Below, one piece after another: positions 17,784 to 26,283 of a DNA stretch of 64,000 nucleotides. This DNA comes from an uncultured Bacteroides sp. (lineage in GTDB: Bacteria > Bacteroidota > Bacteroidia > Bacteroidales > Bacteroidaceae): the NCBI GenBank assembly GCA_900556625.1, contig USPQ01000001.1:48729-112728 (forward strand). Reading direction: 5' to 3'. Numbering within the stretch: position 1 is the stretch's first letter; every line of letters starts with the position of its first letter. The position numbers and the translations under genes are program-made. Below the pieces are notes generated by a model. The model was not told the origin of the DNA. It ran no database searches and saw nothing but the letters and a program-made list of their open reading frames with translations.

Positions 17784-18890
17784 ATGGCAAAATCTTATTC
17801 ATTGGCATTCGTTTCTCTGTTTCTATTGCTATTCGGCAGCTGTCAAAGTATAGAACAGATTTCCATTGATTATCTGCAACCTGCCGATTTGAGTTTTCCT
17901 CCTCAACTTCGTAAAGTGGCCATCGTAAATAATACAAGTAATGCACCGGACGATAAGCTGACTCCCCAAACTAAAAAATCGAAAGACAATAGAGTTGAAA
18001 TAAGCCGTGCCATAGCTTATGCCAATGGCGATCCTAAGGTTGCGGCAGAAGCGATGGCGGAAGAAATAGCGCATCAGAACTACTTTGACGAAGTGGTGAT
18101 TTGCGACTCTGCCTTGCGGACAAACGATAAAATCTCCCGTGAAAGTACACTTTCTCAAGAGGAAGTCCGCCAGCTAGCTTCCGATCTGAGAGTAGATCTG
18201 ATTATTGCTTTGGAAAATCTGCAATTCAAAATAACGAAAACAGTACGTTACTTGGAGGAATTCGGGTGTTATCAAGGTGCAATAGATGCGAAAGTCTATC
18301 CAACGGTATCCGTATACCTGCCCGAACGGAGTAAACCGATGGCTACTATCCGTCTCAATGACAGCATTTTCTGGGAGGATTTCGGAATTTCACCTACAGA
18401 AGCCGCCGCACAAATCATCCCCACAAAAGATATGCTGAAAGAGGCTTCTGAGTTCGCAGGAACCGTACCCGTAAAATATATTGTCCCTATCTGGAAGAAC
18501 GGGAAACGTTATCTGTATACCGGTGGCTCCGTCCCCATGCGCGATGCGGCTATTTATGTACGCGAAAATTCGTGGGACGAAGCATACGAACTTTGGAATC
18601 AAGCCTACCAATCGACTAAAAACGAAAAGAAAAAGATGCGTGCAGCTCTTAATATAGCTGTTTATTATGAGATGAAAGATAGTCTGGCAAAAGCGGAAAA
18701 ATGGGCTACTACCGCTCAACAACACGCCCGGAAAACAGAATTGAAAAAGAATACCGGCAACAATAAAATCAATACCGACGAAGCACCGAATTACTTCTAC
18801 ATCAGCCTCTATTTAACCGAATTGAAGGAGAGAAACGCCCAATTATCCAAGCTTAAGCTACAAATGAACCGATTTAATGATGATTTTTAA
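17784..18890 (+). CDS. DUF6340-like lipoprotein
   Basis: The 368-residue product begins MAKSYSLAFVSLFLLLFGSC, a lipoprotein signal with the cysteine at residue 20. I use the ATG at 17784 rather than an in-frame TTG two codons earlier. The body starts with SIDYLQPADLSFPPQLRKVAIVNNT, as in Bacteroidota DUF6340 proteins. A TPR-like helical region with ARRAY-type Lys/Ala repeats occupies roughly residues 265-320 (WDEAYELWNQAYQSTKNEKK). No catalytic motif is visible. The function is unknown, and an envelope location is inferred from the lipobox. Confidence 0.8.
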   Translation: MAKSYSLAFVSLFLLLFGSCQSIEQISIDYLQPADLSFPPQLRKVAIVNNTSNAPDDKLTPQTKKSKDNRVEISRAIAYANGDPKVAAEAMAEEIAHQNYFDEVVICDSALRTNDKISRESTLSQEEVRQLASDLRVDLIIALENLQFKITKTVRYLEEFGCYQGAIDAKVYPTVSVYLPERSKPMATIRLNDSIFWEDFGISPTEAAAQIIPTKDMLKEASEFAGTVPVKYIVPIWKNGKRYLYTGGSVPMRDAAIYVRENSWDEAYELWNQAYQSTKNEKKKMRAALNIAVYYEMKDSLAKAEKWATTAQQHARKTELKKNTGNNKINTDEAPNYFYISLYLTELKERNAQLSKLKLQMNRFNDDF

Positions 18891-18921
18891 AGAAATCGTG
18901 TATCAAATCTTATTTTTTTTA

Positions 18922-18929
18922 TACCTTTG
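18922..18929 (+). promoter_or_regulatory. Bacteroides -7 promoter element for the small acidic gene
   Basis: TACCTTTG is an exact TAnnTTTG match, 22 bases before the start codon at 18952. Confidence 0.65.
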
Positions 18930-18951
18930 AGCTAACAAAAAGAAGGAATCC

Positions 18952-19398
18952 ATGAAATTGAGCGAACAATCACTATCTATTATCAAATCGGCTATCCAAA
19001 AGGCAGTCGCTAAATACACCTGTAACTGTGAACAAACAGCAGTAACCGATATCCACCTCCAACCGGACCAGACTTCAGGGCAACTTAATGTTTACAACGA
19101 TGATGATGAAGAATTAGCCAACGTCATGATAGAAGAATGGGCTACATACGACGGTGATGATTTTTTGGAAAATGTAGAACCTTCTTTGCGCAGTATCCTG
19201 TGCAGAATGAAGGAGGCGGGGGACTTCGAGAAGATTACCATCTTGAAGCCTTACTCATTCGTTCTGGTAGATGAAGAAAAAGAAACCGTAGCCGAGCTAT
19301 TATTAATAGACGACGATACGATACTGGTAAACGATGAACTTCTGAAAGGATTGGATAAGGAATTGGACGATTTCTTAAAAGAGCTGTTAGAAAAATAA
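18952..19398 (+). CDS. Small acidic cytoplasmic protein, unknown function
   Basis: The 148-residue product has no signal peptide or membrane segment and is strongly acidic. Clusters include YNDDDEELANVMIEEWATYD and a C-terminus ending in LDKELDDFLKELLEK. I recognise no domain. It has its own promoter and converges on valS, from which it is separated by 175 bases of hairpin-containing sequence. Open frame length, promoter spacing and codon choice support it as a real gene. Confidence 0.75.
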   Translation: MKLSEQSLSIIKSAIQKAVAKYTCNCEQTAVTDIHLQPDQTSGQLNVYNDDDEELANVMIEEWATYDGDDFLENVEPSLRSILCRMKEAGDFEKITILKPYSFVLVDEEKETVAELLLIDDDTILVNDELLKGLDKELDDFLKELLEK

Positions 19399-19435
19399 AC
19401 TCCTTCACTAATTACAATTCTTTCTATCAAGCTGA

Positions 19436-19463
19436 TTCGTTCCAGCGCTTAGATTGGAACGAA
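19436..19463. repeat. Inverted repeat between convergent genes
   Basis: TTCGTTCCA and TGGAACGAA form a 9-bp perfect stem with a 10-base loop, 37 bases after the acidic-protein gene. No T-tract follows on either strand, so a terminator role is uncertain. Confidence 0.45.
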
Positions 19464-19512
19464 ATATTCAATATTAAAAGTTAATTAAGAAGAAACAGCA
19501 CTTATTGAATTA

Positions 19513-19549
19513 AAAACAGAAGGCATCCCAAATCTAATTGAGATGCCTT
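19513..19549 (-). terminator. Terminator of valS
   Basis: AAGGCATC at 19520-19527 pairs with GATGCCTT at 19542-19549. On the minus strand a TCTGTTTTTAA tract follows the hairpin. It lies 25 bases past the valS stop codon. Confidence 0.75.
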
Positions 19550-19573
19550 ACATATACCAAAAGTATCAGAAAG

Positions 19574-22210
19574 TTATACCTTCTTCAAAGCCTCAATACT
19601 TTCTTTCAAAGATTTGATAATACTTTCCGCATCTGCCTGTTTCTTACGTTCCAATTCAAGAACAGCCGCCGGAGCATTATTAACGAATTTCTCGTTGCTA
19701 AGTTTTTTCAGCACTCCTTGCAAGAACCCTTCTTTGTGTTTGAGTTCCGCTTCCATACGGGCGATCTCCGCTTTCACATCAATCATATTCCCCAATGGAA
19801 CGGCGAATTCAGTTGTTCCAATCATGAAGGAAGCTGCACCTTCCGGCTTGCTCTCCACTACTGTAAGAGAAGAAAGATTACACATCTTAATGATAACCGG
19901 ATTCATCTTCTCTACCGGATGACTGCCTACAACCTGTAATTCAAGTTGTTCTTTCATGGCAATATTCTTCTGCAAACGAATACTGCGAACATTACTGATA
20001 ATTTCCTTAGCAACCTCAAACTCTTGCAGGAATTTCTCATTCACTTCATTCGGCTCGAACATTTGGGTTACCATCAAGCTAGCCCCCGGTTTACGTTCAC
20101 GCAGTTGCTGCCACAGTTCTTCTGTAATAAACGGCATGAAAGGATGAAGCATTTCAAGCAGACGTTCGAAAGAGCTAAGAACCATATCATAAATAAAACC
20201 ATTTACAGGTTGCCCGTAAGCCGGTTTCACTATTTCCAGCAACCAAGAAGAAAATTCATCCCAGAACAGCTTATAAACCAACATCAACGCTTCACTCAAA
20301 CGATATTTAGAGAAAAGATCAGCTACTTCAACTGCCGCCGCATCCAATCTTTGATCAAACCATTGAACAGCCAAATGCGCATCAGCGGGAATGGGAACGG
20401 ACCCCATACCGTTTGTCCATCCTTTAATCAGACGGAAAGCATTCCATATCTTGTTGCAGAAGTTACGTCCCTGTTCGCAAAGGGCGTCGTCGAAAAGAAT
20501 GTCGTTTCCGGCGGGAGCTGAAAGCATCATACCCATACGTACACCGTCAGCACCATATTTGTCAATCAGTTCGAGCGGATCAGGAGAGTTACCGAGCGAC
20601 TTGGACATCTTACGACCCAGCTTATCACGAACGATACCCGTGAAGTAAACGTTCTTAAACGGCATTTTTCCTTCATATTCATAACCTGCCATAATCATAC
20701 GGGCTACCCAGAAGAAGATAATGTCCGGTCCTGTCACAAGGTCGCTTGTCGGATAGTAGTATTTGATTTCTTCGTTGCCCGGGTTGTTGATTCCGTCAAA
20801 CAAAGAGATAGGCCACAACCAGGAAGAGAACCAAGTGTCCAGGCAATCTTCATCCTGACGAAGGTCTTCCATTGTCAGGGCGGCATTACCCGTCTTTTCT
20901 TTTGCTTTTGCCAGAGCTTCCTCGGGAGTAGCGGCTACTACATAGCCACCTTCCGGCAGGAAGTATGCAGGAATACGATGTCCCCACCACAACTGACGGC
21001 TGATACACCAGTCTTTGATGTTTTCCATCCAGTGACGGTAGGTATTCTTGTATTTGGCAGGGTAGAATTTCAGATCGTCGTTCATTACCGGAGGCAATGC
21101 CATATCTGCAAAATGTTGCATCTTGAGGAACCATTGCATAGACAATTTCGGTTCGATCACAACGTTGGTACGTTCCGAATATCCTACCTTATTTGTATAG
21201 GCTTCTATTTTTTCCAGCAATCCGGCAGCTTCGAGGTCCTTCTCGATCTGCTTACGAACATCGAAACGGTCCATACCGATATACATACCGGCAGCTTCGC
21301 TCAATGTACCGTTGTCATTGAAAATATCGATACTAGGCAAGTTGTATTTTTCACCCAGCATATAGTCGTTTACATCATGGGCCGGGGTTACTTTCAGACA
21401 ACCCGTACCGAATTCGATGTCTACATAATCATCCTCAATCACAGGAATGACACGGTTTACCAGCGGAACGATCACTTTCTTTCCTTTCAGCCATTCGTTC
21501 TTCGGGTCGTTCGGATTGATACACATAGCCGTATCACCCATAATTGTTTCAGGACGGGTTGTTGCAACAACCGCGTAGCGACCTTCCGGATCACCTTCTA
21601 CCTTATAGCGGAGATAATACAGTTTTCCATGTTCTTCTTTGTAGATGACCTCTTCGTCCGAAAGGGCAGTCAGCGCTTTCGGGTCCCAGTTCACCATACG
21701 GACTCCGCGATAGATCAGTCCTTTATCGAACAAATCAACGAATACTTTGATAACGCTTTCGCTACGTTTCTCGTCCATAGTAAAGGCTGTACGATCCCAG
21801 TCGCAGGATGCACCGAGCTTGCGAAGCTGTTTGAGGATGATACCTCCATGTTCGTCCGTCCAGTCCCAGGCATGTTTCAGAAATTCGTCACGGGTCAAGT
21901 CGGTTTTCTTGATACCTTGCGCGGCAAGTTTGTTTACGACTTTCGCTTCAGTGGCGATGGAAGCATGGTCAGTTCCCGGCACCCAGCAGGCATTTTTGCC
22001 TTCCATACGGGCACGGCGAACCAAAATATCCTGAATGGTATTATTAAGCATATGTCCCATGTGCAACACACCGGTGACATTAGGAGGAGGGATGACGATG
22101 GTGTAAGGTTCACGACCATCGGGTTTAGAACTGAATAAATGATTGTCCAGCCAATACTGGTACCACTTTCCCTCCACATCAGCGGGATTGTACTTACTTG
22201 CTAATTCCAT
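19574..22210 (-). CDS. valS: Valyl-tRNA synthetase
   Basis: ValRS charges tRNA-Val and edits misactivated threonine. The 878-residue product has the class I HIGH-type motif HMGH at residues 50-53 within PPPNVTGVLHMGHM and a large CP1 editing domain with ATTRPETIMGDTA. The KMSKS motif is in GRKMSKSLGNSPDPLELI. An anticodon-binding region follows, then the C-terminal coiled-coil arm (ARMEAELKHKEGFLQGVLKKL) characteristic of ValRS. The length is typical. A TAATTTTG promoter element lies 47 bases upstream. Confidence 0.99.
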   Translation of the reverse strand: MELASKYNPADVEGKWYQYWLDNHLFSSKPDGREPYTIVIPPPNVTGVLHMGHMLNNTIQDILVRRARMEGKNACWVPGTDHASIATEAKVVNKLAAQGIKKTDLTRDEFLKHAWDWTDEHGGIILKQLRKLGASCDWDRTAFTMDEKRSESVIKVFVDLFDKGLIYRGVRMVNWDPKALTALSDEEVIYKEEHGKLYYLRYKVEGDPEGRYAVVATTRPETIMGDTAMCINPNDPKNEWLKGKKVIVPLVNRVIPVIEDDYVDIEFGTGCLKVTPAHDVNDYMLGEKYNLPSIDIFNDNGTLSEAAGMYIGMDRFDVRKQIEKDLEAAGLLEKIEAYTNKVGYSERTNVVIEPKLSMQWFLKMQHFADMALPPVMNDDLKFYPAKYKNTYRHWMENIKDWCISRQLWWGHRIPAYFLPEGGYVVAATPEEALAKAKEKTGNAALTMEDLRQDEDCLDTWFSSWLWPISLFDGINNPGNEEIKYYYPTSDLVTGPDIIFFWVARMIMAGYEYEGKMPFKNVYFTGIVRDKLGRKMSKSLGNSPDPLELIDKYGADGVRMGMMLSAPAGNDILFDDALCEQGRNFCNKIWNAFRLIKGWTNGMGSVPIPADAHLAVQWFDQRLDAAAVEVADLFSKYRLSEALMLVYKLFWDEFSSWLLEIVKPAYGQPVNGFIYDMVLSSFERLLEMLHPFMPFITEELWQQLRERKPGASLMVTQMFEPNEVNEKFLQEFEVAKEIISNVRSIRLQKNIAMKEQLELQVVGSHPVEKMNPVIIKMCNLSSLTVVESKPEGAASFMIGTTEFAVPLGNMIDVKAEIARMEAELKHKEGFLQGVLKKLSNEKFVNNAPAAVLELERKKQADAESIIKSLKESIEALKKV

Positions 22211-22256
22211 ATTGCTTTATGTATATAATAGATTGTATATTCAGAAATAACGGGTG

Positions 22257-22264
22257 CAAAATTA
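22257..22264 (-). promoter_or_regulatory. Bacteroides -7 promoter element for valS
   Basis: The minus strand reads TAATTTTG, matching TAnnTTTG, 47 bases before the valS start. It shares a 156-base divergent region with the DUF3810 promoter. Confidence 0.6.
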
Positions 22265-22339
22265 ATAATTTAAATTCAGCCCTTAACAGTTTTTCATTAA
22301 AAATAGAGGTATTTTTTCGCGTAACGTCTATTAAATGCA

Positions 22340-22347
22340 TATTTTTG
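22340..22347 (+). promoter_or_regulatory. Bacteroides -7 promoter element for the DUF3810 gene
   Basis: TATTTTTG matches TAnnTTTG and lies 20 bases before the ATG at 22367. Confidence 0.55.
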
Positions 22348-22366
22348 TTGACCAAAATCCGAATGA

Positions 22367-23422
22367 ATGATAAAACGGTGGTTGAAAAACAGACATATAG
22401 TATTGGGAGTATTACTGCTTTTAGTATGGATGACGCAGTTGATTCCTGCCTTGGCAACCGTATATTCTCAAACAATCTACCCCTTTATTTCCTATGGTTT
22501 ATCAGCTATTTCCAATCTATTCCCTTTTGCGATAGGAGATTTGTTTATCTTCCTCAGTATCGTAGGGGTTATCGTTTATCCTATTTACGGCCGTTTCCGC
22601 AAGAAACTGCCTTGGAAGAGAGTTTTATTACGTGACGGAGAATACCTGTTATGGATTTACGTGTGGTTCTATCTTGCCTGGGGACTCAATTATTCCCAAA
22701 AGAACTTTTATCAACGGACTGAGATTCCTTACACAGCCTATACGCCGGAGAATTTTAAAGAGTTTGTGAATGATTATATCACGCAACTCAATCGTTCCTA
22801 TACTCCGGTGAATAGTATCAATCAGGATTTGGTGCGTGAAGAAACCGTACGAATTTATAATCAGCTGAGCGACAGCCTCGGGGTGCACCGTCCGCCACAT
22901 GATTATCTCAAAGCAAAAACAATGCTGTTCACTCCGTTTATCTCGATGGTAGGGGTGACGGGCAGTATGGGGCCTTTCTTCTGTGAGTTTACACTGAATG
23001 GAGATTTGCTTCCCGCTAACTATCCGGCCACTTATGCTCACGAACTGGCGCATCTGCTGGGCATCACAAGCGAAGCGGAAGCCAATTTCTATGCTTATCA
23101 AGTCTGTACCCGTTCCCAAGCAATGGATATTCGTTTTTCCGGCTATTTTTCCGTACTCGGCCATGTATTGGGAAACGCACGCAGGTTGTTGTCGGGGGAA
23201 GAATACACTCAACTGTCTGAACGTATCCGCCCGGAAATAATTGAACTGGCAAAAGACAATCAAGCGTATTGGGCAGCGAAATACAGTCCGGTGGCAGGAG
23301 CGGTACAGGATTGGATATATGACCTCTATCTGAAAGGAAACAAGATAGAGAGCGGTCGGAAAAACTATTCGGAAGTGGTGGGACTGCTGATTTCGTATCG
23401 GGAGTGGGAAAGATCTCTTTAA
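22367..23422 (+). CDS. DUF3810 membrane-anchored zinc metallopeptidase-like protein
   Basis: The 351-residue product has three N-terminal hydrophobic segments (about residues 11-30, 50-72 and 92-107), followed by a soluble domain. That domain contains HELAH at 225-229, a canonical HExxH zinc site. Glu238 in ITSEAEANFYAY, nine residues on, suits the third ligand. This is the DUF3810 arrangement. Metallopeptidase activity is inferred from the motif, and the substrate is unknown. The gene is transcribed divergently from valS with its own promoter and is followed by an inverted repeat. Confidence 0.85.
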   Translation: MIKRWLKNRHIVLGVLLLLVWMTQLIPALATVYSQTIYPFISYGLSAISNLFPFAIGDLFIFLSIVGVIVYPIYGRFRKKLPWKRVLLRDGEYLLWIYVWFYLAWGLNYSQKNFYQRTEIPYTAYTPENFKEFVNDYITQLNRSYTPVNSINQDLVREETVRIYNQLSDSLGVHRPPHDYLKAKTMLFTPFISMVGVTGSMGPFFCEFTLNGDLLPANYPATYAHELAHLLGITSEAEANFYAYQVCTRSQAMDIRFSGYFSVLGHVLGNARRLLSGEEYTQLSERIRPEIIELAKDNQAYWAAKYSPVAGAVQDWIYDLYLKGNKIESGRKNYSEVVGLLISYREWERSL

Positions 23423-23451
23423 TGGATATCTCCGGTTAATAATCCTCACAA

Positions 23452-23490
23452 TTAGAGCCTGTAAAAAACAAAGTTTAAAACAGGCTCTAA
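23452..23490. repeat. Inverted repeat between convergent DUF3810 and GH2 genes
   Basis: TTAGAGCCTGT at 23452-23462 pairs perfectly with ACAGGCTCTAA at 23480-23490 around a 17-base A-rich loop. It sits in the convergent gap and may stop transcription from both sides, although neither side shows a strong T-tract. Confidence 0.5.
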
Positions 23491-23526
23491 CAAAGAACAA
23501 TATTCCAATACATGATTTTCCTAAAA

Positions 23527-26283
23527 TCAGGGGTGGAACAGACATTGAAGCTGTTCTTCCGAGAGTTCGTTTTTCGGATCAAATGACCTGCTATCCATAT
23601 ATTTCAACAAGCTATAACGCAGTTGACGGGATACAGGTCGTGTGTCCGAATTCTTCATAAAGTCTACGCTACAGACCAAAAGCCGTCCTTTGCCGACCCG
23701 AGCCTCGAACAACAGAGCCAAATTCCTATTCTTAAAAAAGTTGTCCATCATACAGATTATAGGTCGCAAATCAGCGTCAATTCTGTCTAATTCCATCACC
23801 GCAGCATGCTTGCAAATATCCCACCATTGCCAATTGCTATGCCTTTCCGTAGGAAAATGCACCAATGACGGATGGGTAGGATCGCAAAGTATTCCCATTG
23901 TCCCAACCTGTTTCGGAAAATGAAGCGGACTCCAAAACACGGGAACAAATTTTCCATTTATTCCATAAACAGCCTCCGGAGTCGGATTCAACAGCACCTT
24001 CTTTCCAAGCCGTAAAGCATCCTTGGCTTCCTCCAAATCCCTGGTATAGACGATGTCCTTCACTGCATTCGGCAATCGGGAAGGATATACCCATACATGC
24101 CAGCTGTTCTTCCACTCCCCCATTTCCAATGACAGAATCAACTGTTTCGCAACATCTATTTCCGATAAAGATATTGAAACGGCTCCCAAGGAACAAGCGT
24201 TGCCGACAGGTATGTTCCGAACAGGTAACGAACCTTCCTCAAAAGAAGTCCCTGCCATGTCTTTCAAACTCCACTTCGGGCACATCTGTTTCAGTTCTTC
24301 ACTGCTGAAGTTAGCTGCCTCAAACATTACATCAAGTGTCTCATTATTCATATAGACAGCCTTTTCAAAACGGGCCAACGGTACTACCGGAGCACAAAAC
24401 CGTCGGAATTCTTCAGCAGACACTATACCTTTACTGTCCCAAAATGCATCAAGGACTCCGACCAAAGACATACTTTGTCCGGGAAAATCGCGCAGTCCCA
24501 AAAGCTGGAATCCGCTGAAGCCAGGAGTTTTCAAAGCTCTCTCTATTTCTTCTTTATACAATAATTTGGCAAACATACCGCTGGCGGTCAAATAATCATC
24601 CGCCATGTCCAACCGTCCTTTTTTCTCCAAGTCTTTGGCTACCGCCTCAAGGCCCAACGGTAATAGACAACCGGTATATTTACCAATCCCTTTTAAATCC
24701 GGATATATGCCATACTGACCGACTTCATGCGCCACAACCGGTACGGTAAGACCCTCAATTGAAGCAGAGTAATCCTCATTGAAACAGATCGGTTTAGTAT
24801 CAAAGATACCTTGTCCGCGTATCCATCCTTTCTTGGTCCATTGTGTCACCCAAAAATCATCATTGGATTCCGGCCACCGCCCATGCTTGTCGCCAAAAGA
24901 GAACGTAGTGGCACTATACAAACGACGTTTTCCGTCATTCTCCCTTAAATAGACGAGAATGTCATCCAGTACCTCATAATCCCCCTTAAGTTCGTTACCC
25001 AAACTCCAGAAACAAAAAGAAGGATGGTTTCCATACGTATTCATAATACGTTCTGCTTCACGGGACTGAAAAGCGATAATGCCTTTATCCGAACCTATCT
25101 TCAAATCCCACCACGGCAGTTCCACTTGCAAGTAGAACCCCATTCTGTCCGCGACACGGAAAGCTGCTTCCGGCGGACACCAGGAATGGAAGCGCAGATG
25201 GTTCAATCCATAATTACGGGCAGTACGAAAAACTTTCTCCCAGCCAGGTTCACCCGTAGGCGGGTAACCAGTCAACGGGAATACACAACATTCCAAAGTA
25301 CCTCTGAGAAAAAGCCTTCTCCCGTTTATCTGTAACAGTGAGTGTTCGTTGGTAAGTTTACGCATACCGAACTGCTCGGTTCTACGCTCCTTTTTACCGT
25401 CTACCCGGAGAATTGCAACAGCCTCATACAAATTCGGCGCAAATTCATCCCAAGTCTTCATCTCATGTATAGGATAATCAAAACAGATCTCATTACCGAC
25501 AACAGAAGACTTCCGAACCGGGAGCCTTTTACCTGCCGGTGTTTCCACAAAGAAGCGGAAATCGGGCTTCGAGAAAGACGCATCTTCACCGCCAAGACAA
25601 ATTCTCACTCTTACTTTCTCATTGTCTACATCCGGAATCAATTCCATTGTTTCTATCCAGTTACGGTTCTTGACCGTCAATGCAATTTTCCCTACAACAC
25701 CATTCCAAATCGTCTGAGACTGATTTGTATAGGCGTGTGACCAATTGGTAGCCTTGATTTCTTTTGGAGGACGGTTATCGATACGAAGCACCAACGTATT
25801 CTTCTTTCCGGGAAGTAAAAGCCCGCCTATGTCGAAAGAATGCGGAACAGACAAGCTCTCACCTGTATGATTTACAGGTTTACCGTTTACCCATATACGG
25901 GACTGCCAAATAACCCGTTCTAAAGTAAGAAATACTTGCTTCCCTTTCCAAGATTCCGGAACGTGTACTTCTTTTCTGTACCACGCCGCACCTACATAAT
26001 CGTATTTCCGCTTCAATTGAGCAAATACACCTTTATCCATTACAGGCTTAAACGAACAAGGAATACCATACCCGCCTTCGCAAAGCGTTCCCGGTAAAAC
26101 AATATGATCAGGAAAAGATCTGTCGGCCCATTTTTCAGTTACTCCAATATCCAAGCTGTCCAAGGCAACTTCCCACTCTCCGGCAAGGTTTATTTCTTGT
26201 GCCGACAAGGCACAAGAAATAAACCATAAATCCATTATGCACAAGAATGATTTTATAAATTCTACTTTTTTCATTAATTTCAT
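23527..26283 (-). CDS. Glycoside hydrolase family 2 enzyme (beta-galactosidase/glucuronidase-like)
   Basis: The 918-residue secreted protein has a jelly-roll sugar-binding domain (about residues 30-205), an Ig-like domain (about 210-310) and a TIM barrel with long C-terminal extensions. Predicted acid/base Glu431 is in WSLGNELKGD and predicted nucleophile Glu520 in PVVAHEVGQYG, in the usual GH2 order. The divergent barrel sequence prevents naming the sugar. The start ATG overlaps the stop of the beta-helix gene as ATGA, so the two are translationally coupled. It is the last gene of the PUL. A second possible start lies 9 bases inside. Confidence 0.85.
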   Translation of the reverse strand: MKLMKKVEFIKSFLCIMDLWFISCALSAQEINLAGEWEVALDSLDIGVTEKWADRSFPDHIVLPGTLCEGGYGIPCSFKPVMDKGVFAQLKRKYDYVGAAWYRKEVHVPESWKGKQVFLTLERVIWQSRIWVNGKPVNHTGESLSVPHSFDIGGLLLPGKKNTLVLRIDNRPPKEIKATNWSHAYTNQSQTIWNGVVGKIALTVKNRNWIETMELIPDVDNEKVRVRICLGGEDASFSKPDFRFFVETPAGKRLPVRKSSVVGNEICFDYPIHEMKTWDEFAPNLYEAVAILRVDGKKERRTEQFGMRKLTNEHSLLQINGRRLFLRGTLECCVFPLTGYPPTGEPGWEKVFRTARNYGLNHLRFHSWCPPEAAFRVADRMGFYLQVELPWWDLKIGSDKGIIAFQSREAERIMNTYGNHPSFCFWSLGNELKGDYEVLDDILVYLRENDGKRRLYSATTFSFGDKHGRWPESNDDFWVTQWTKKGWIRGQGIFDTKPICFNEDYSASIEGLTVPVVAHEVGQYGIYPDLKGIGKYTGCLLPLGLEAVAKDLEKKGRLDMADDYLTASGMFAKLLYKEEIERALKTPGFSGFQLLGLRDFPGQSMSLVGVLDAFWDSKGIVSAEEFRRFCAPVVPLARFEKAVYMNNETLDVMFEAANFSSEELKQMCPKWSLKDMAGTSFEEGSLPVRNIPVGNACSLGAVSISLSEIDVAKQLILSLEMGEWKNSWHVWVYPSRLPNAVKDIVYTRDLEEAKDALRLGKKVLLNPTPEAVYGINGKFVPVFWSPLHFPKQVGTMGILCDPTHPSLVHFPTERHSNWQWWDICKHAAVMELDRIDADLRPIICMMDNFFKNRNLALLFEARVGKGRLLVCSVDFMKNSDTRPVSRQLRYSLLKYMDSRSFDPKNELSEEQLQCLFHP

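Noticed and set aside
20978..22138. Long plus-strand open frame of 386 codons opposite valS
   Set aside because: It lies wholly within valS on the other strand, has no promoter or recognisable domain, and its composition is that of a reverse-complement shadow.
23452..23490. Inverted repeat as a strong Rho-independent terminator
   Set aside because: The 11-bp stem is good, but neither strand has a following T-tract, so I list it only as a repeat.
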